Below are positions 62,609 to 64,000 of a stretch of 64,000 nt of DNA, one piece after another. Source of the stretch: Parachlamydiales bacterium. GTDB taxonomy: Bacteria > Chlamydiota > Chlamydiia > Chlamydiales > Rhabdochlamydiaceae. The notes under the pieces are model-generated. The model saw only the letters and a list, made by a program, of their open reading frames with translations. It searched no databases and was not told the DNA's origin. The position numbers and the translations under genes are program-made. Every line of letters begins with the position of its first letter. Within the stretch, counting starts at the first letter, position 1. The DNA lies in NCBI GenBank assembly GCA_003153295.1, contig PLXY01000006.1:1-64000 (forward strand). The letters run 5' to 3'.

Positions 62609-63176
62609 CAATTTCAAGATGATCAAGCAAGGTCATCACTTCGGGTTTAGAAAACTTAGCCTTGGACAATTTATTCGTTAGGGGATTGATCGAGTAATTA
62701 AGAGCTCCTTGAAAGTTGGCCTTTCTAAGATCTGTGTTGTGGAACAGACTGCCTTGCAAGTCTGACCCAGTGAATACACTCTCCATGAGATTTGTTTGGG
62801 TAAAAAACGTATCCCGTATTTGGCAGTTTAAAAATAAGGTGCCTTTCAAATCGAGATCTGAAAAATTGCACGTTTCAATGAGGCAATTTTTAAATTTCAA
62901 AGATAAGAACATTTTTTCGCATTTGGCAAAATTCACACCGACAAGTTTGCAATTTTCGAAGGCACAATCTTGCAAGCGTGCGCCTTCTAAGTTAACAAGG
63001 CTGAAGTTGCTGCCGGTCATTTTGCATTCTAAGAATTTACAATGGGAGAAATTGCTCTTTGTAAAATCGCAATGGTCGAAAGTAGACCGAAGGAAAACCT
63101 TATGTTTTAGATCAGCTTCAAGAGCAGTCTCTTTTTTGAAAAGATGATCCTCGTATTCCTTTACCGAGAGATTCAT
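62598..63176 (-). CDS. Pentapeptide-repeat protein
   Basis: 192 residues with repeated A(D/N)Lxx-like units: FDHCDFTKSNFSHCKFLECKMTGSNFSLVNLEGARLQDC and later FTGSDLQGSLFHNTDLRKANFQGAL. The many Cys, Phe and Leu at centre positions fit a right-handed quadrilateral helix. Some members mimic DNA and inhibit gyrase, others have no known role. Overlaps surE by 4 bp (ATGA), so they are cotranscribed. Confidence 0.85.
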   Translation of the reverse strand: MNLSVKEYEDHLFKKETALEADLKHKVFLRSTFDHCDFTKSNFSHCKFLECKMTGSNFSLVNLEGARLQDCAFENCKLVGVNFAKCEKMFLSLKFKNCLIETCNFSDLDLKGTLFLNCQIRDTFFTQTNLMESVFTGSDLQGSLFHNTDLRKANFQGALNYSINPLTNKLSKAKFSKPEVMTLLDHLEIVID

Positions 63177-63964
63177 TTGAAAGAGCTGTTCATCTTCTCT
63201 TCAAAGATCGTTTTATGGCTGTCCATCAGGCCGTGATGGGTGAGCTCATCGACGCGGATCGGTACGACCGTGATATAGCCTTCTTTGAGAAGGAAGACAT
63301 CGCTATCATGCGGCTCTTCATGATGTTCCCACTTTCCTCCGAGCCAAAAATAGGGAGTCTCTTCTGTAGGATGCATCCTTTGTTCGGGATTATCAATCCA
63401 AAATCCTTGGCCCTGACGAGCGAATTTATATCCTTGAAGAGGTTTGGACAGATCGGGGAAATTGACATTGAAAATCGTTCCTGGAGGAATCGGATGTTCC
63501 ATAGCGTGCTGAACAATTGACAAGACGTATTTTTCGACAGCAGAGTAATCGGGTTTTTGGAAATCTTCGCAAGAAAAGGCAATGCCTGGAATTCTTCTGA
63601 GAGCTCCTTCGATCACACCACCGACAGTTCCGCTATAAAAGACGGTTCGACCGGAGTTAGATCCTCGATTGATGCCAGAGACGATGATATCGGGTTTTTC
63701 AGTTAAAATCGTACCAAGGGCGAGTTTTACACAGTCGGCCGGTTTGCCATTGACTTTCCAAGCGCGGGTTCCATGTTCCCATGGAACAACATCGATTCGA
63801 AGGGGAGTTTTTAGGGTGATTCCTGTGCCAGCGCCTGAGGTGTCATCCACGGGGGCCACGATACTTAAGTCTGCATAGTCAACGAGAGCTTTCCAGAGCG
63901 ATCGTAAGCCTGGAGCAAAGATTCCGTCGTCATTCGTAATCAAAATTCTGGGTTTTCTTGTCAT
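63173..63964 (-). CDS. surE: 5'/3'-nucleotidase SurE
   Basis: 263 residues. Metal ligands in ILITNDDGIFAPGL (residues 8-21), the Ser in DDTSGAGTG, and IVSGINRGSN with the catalytic Asn. SurE hydrolyses nucleoside monophosphates and short polyphosphates in the cytosol. The ATG is at 63964; see the promoter directly upstream. Confidence 0.95.
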   Translation of the reverse strand: MTRKPRILITNDDGIFAPGLRSLWKALVDYADLSIVAPVDDTSGAGTGITLKTPLRIDVVPWEHGTRAWKVNGKPADCVKLALGTILTEKPDIIVSGINRGSNSGRTVFYSGTVGGVIEGALRRIPGIAFSCEDFQKPDYSAVEKYVLSIVQHAMEHPIPPGTIFNVNFPDLSKPLQGYKFARQGQGFWIDNPEQRMHPTEETPYFWLGGKWEHHEEPHDSDVFLLKEGYITVVPIRVDELTHHGLMDSHKTIFEEKMNSSFK

Positions 63965-63970
63965 AAAATT

Positions 63971-63999
63971 CTTATACCATTTCGGTGACTTTCTGTCGT
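63971..63999 (-). promoter_or_regulatory. Possible surE promoter at the start codon
   Basis: On the minus strand TATAAG (63971-63976, 5/6) lies six bases before the ATG at 63964, and a weak -35 ACGACA (63994-63999, 4/6) is 17 bp further. No ribosome site is seen. The window ends here, so the context is incomplete. Confidence 0.3.
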
Positions 64000-64000
64000 G

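Overview
The window looks like chromosome from a member of the Chlamydiota outside the Chlamydiaceae (an environmental or amoeba-associated lineage of the Waddlia/Criblamydia/Parachlamydia kind; I cannot fix the genus). The grounds are: a murF...mraY-murD-lysM-ftsW-murG-murC/ddl-ftsQ cluster with the chlamydial MurC-Ddl fusion and no ftsA or ftsZ after ftsQ; a miaA - coiled-coil - HAD - nadD - rsfS - fabF - nudix run; and a conserved block of priA, lysS, cysS and a plsC/acyl-ACP-synthetase gene. As I remember it, this order resembles the CT756-CT782 part of Chlamydia trachomatis with insertions.

Layout. 1-1745: 3' part of a surface-type protein with four 40-residue basic repeats, one membrane span and an intimin-like barrel-like C-terminus. 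1796-3118: murF. 3115-14939: an island of 13 genes, two leftward and eleven rightward from divergent promoters, encoding FkbM-type and other class I methyltransferases and GT25-, GT2- and other GT-A-type glycosyltransferases. Every one starts with a Sec-type signal peptide. FkbM and GT25 genes alternate in overlapping pairs, two of which are an exact 1,725-bp tandem duplication, and the last gene fuses an FkbM methyltransferase to a glycosyltransferase. 14940-23897: a decayed gene fragment, then mraY (with an extra loop), murD, lysM, ftsW, murG, murC-ddl and ftsQ. 23894-25464: accessory membrane and exported proteins and a KH RNA-binding protein. 25607-33329: miaA, coiled-coil protein, HAD phosphatase, nadD, rsfS, fabF, Ap4A-type nudix, a glycosyltransferase-like protein and bioY. 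33319-34489: two uncharacterised proteins. 34696-41171: a three-domain PlsC-ACP-AMP-ligase, cysS, small genes and an orphan ATPase behind a striking hairpin region. 41163-49707: a LysRS fused to a B3/4 editing-like domain, a frameshifted DUF6176-type gene, PBP4, an exported flavoprotein, priA and two conserved unknowns. 49777-54380: nudix, ftsY, sucCD and an M50 protease. 54377-56460: a family of proline-rich/TPR-like proteins. 56501-63964: ABC exporter, EamA transporter, HtrA, exported 2OG-Fe(II) oxygenase, Zn-ribbon membrane protein, pentapeptide protein and SurE.

How the parts work together. The housekeeping genes supply peptidoglycan precursors (MurF, MraY, MurD, MurG, MurC-Ddl), septal wall remodelling (FtsW, FtsQ, LysM protein, PBP4), tRNA charging and modification, fatty acid and phospholipid recycling, and TCA-cycle substrate-level phosphorylation. 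The island is the best candidate for an undescribed system: a battery of exported sugar- and methyl-transferases inserted between murF and mraY. Their cofactors are cytosolic, so export makes most sense if they act in host cytosol, the inclusion or host secretory compartments; that step is inference. No tRNA, rRNA, CRISPR array, transposase or integrase was found, and no gene-free stretch exceeds 300 bp.
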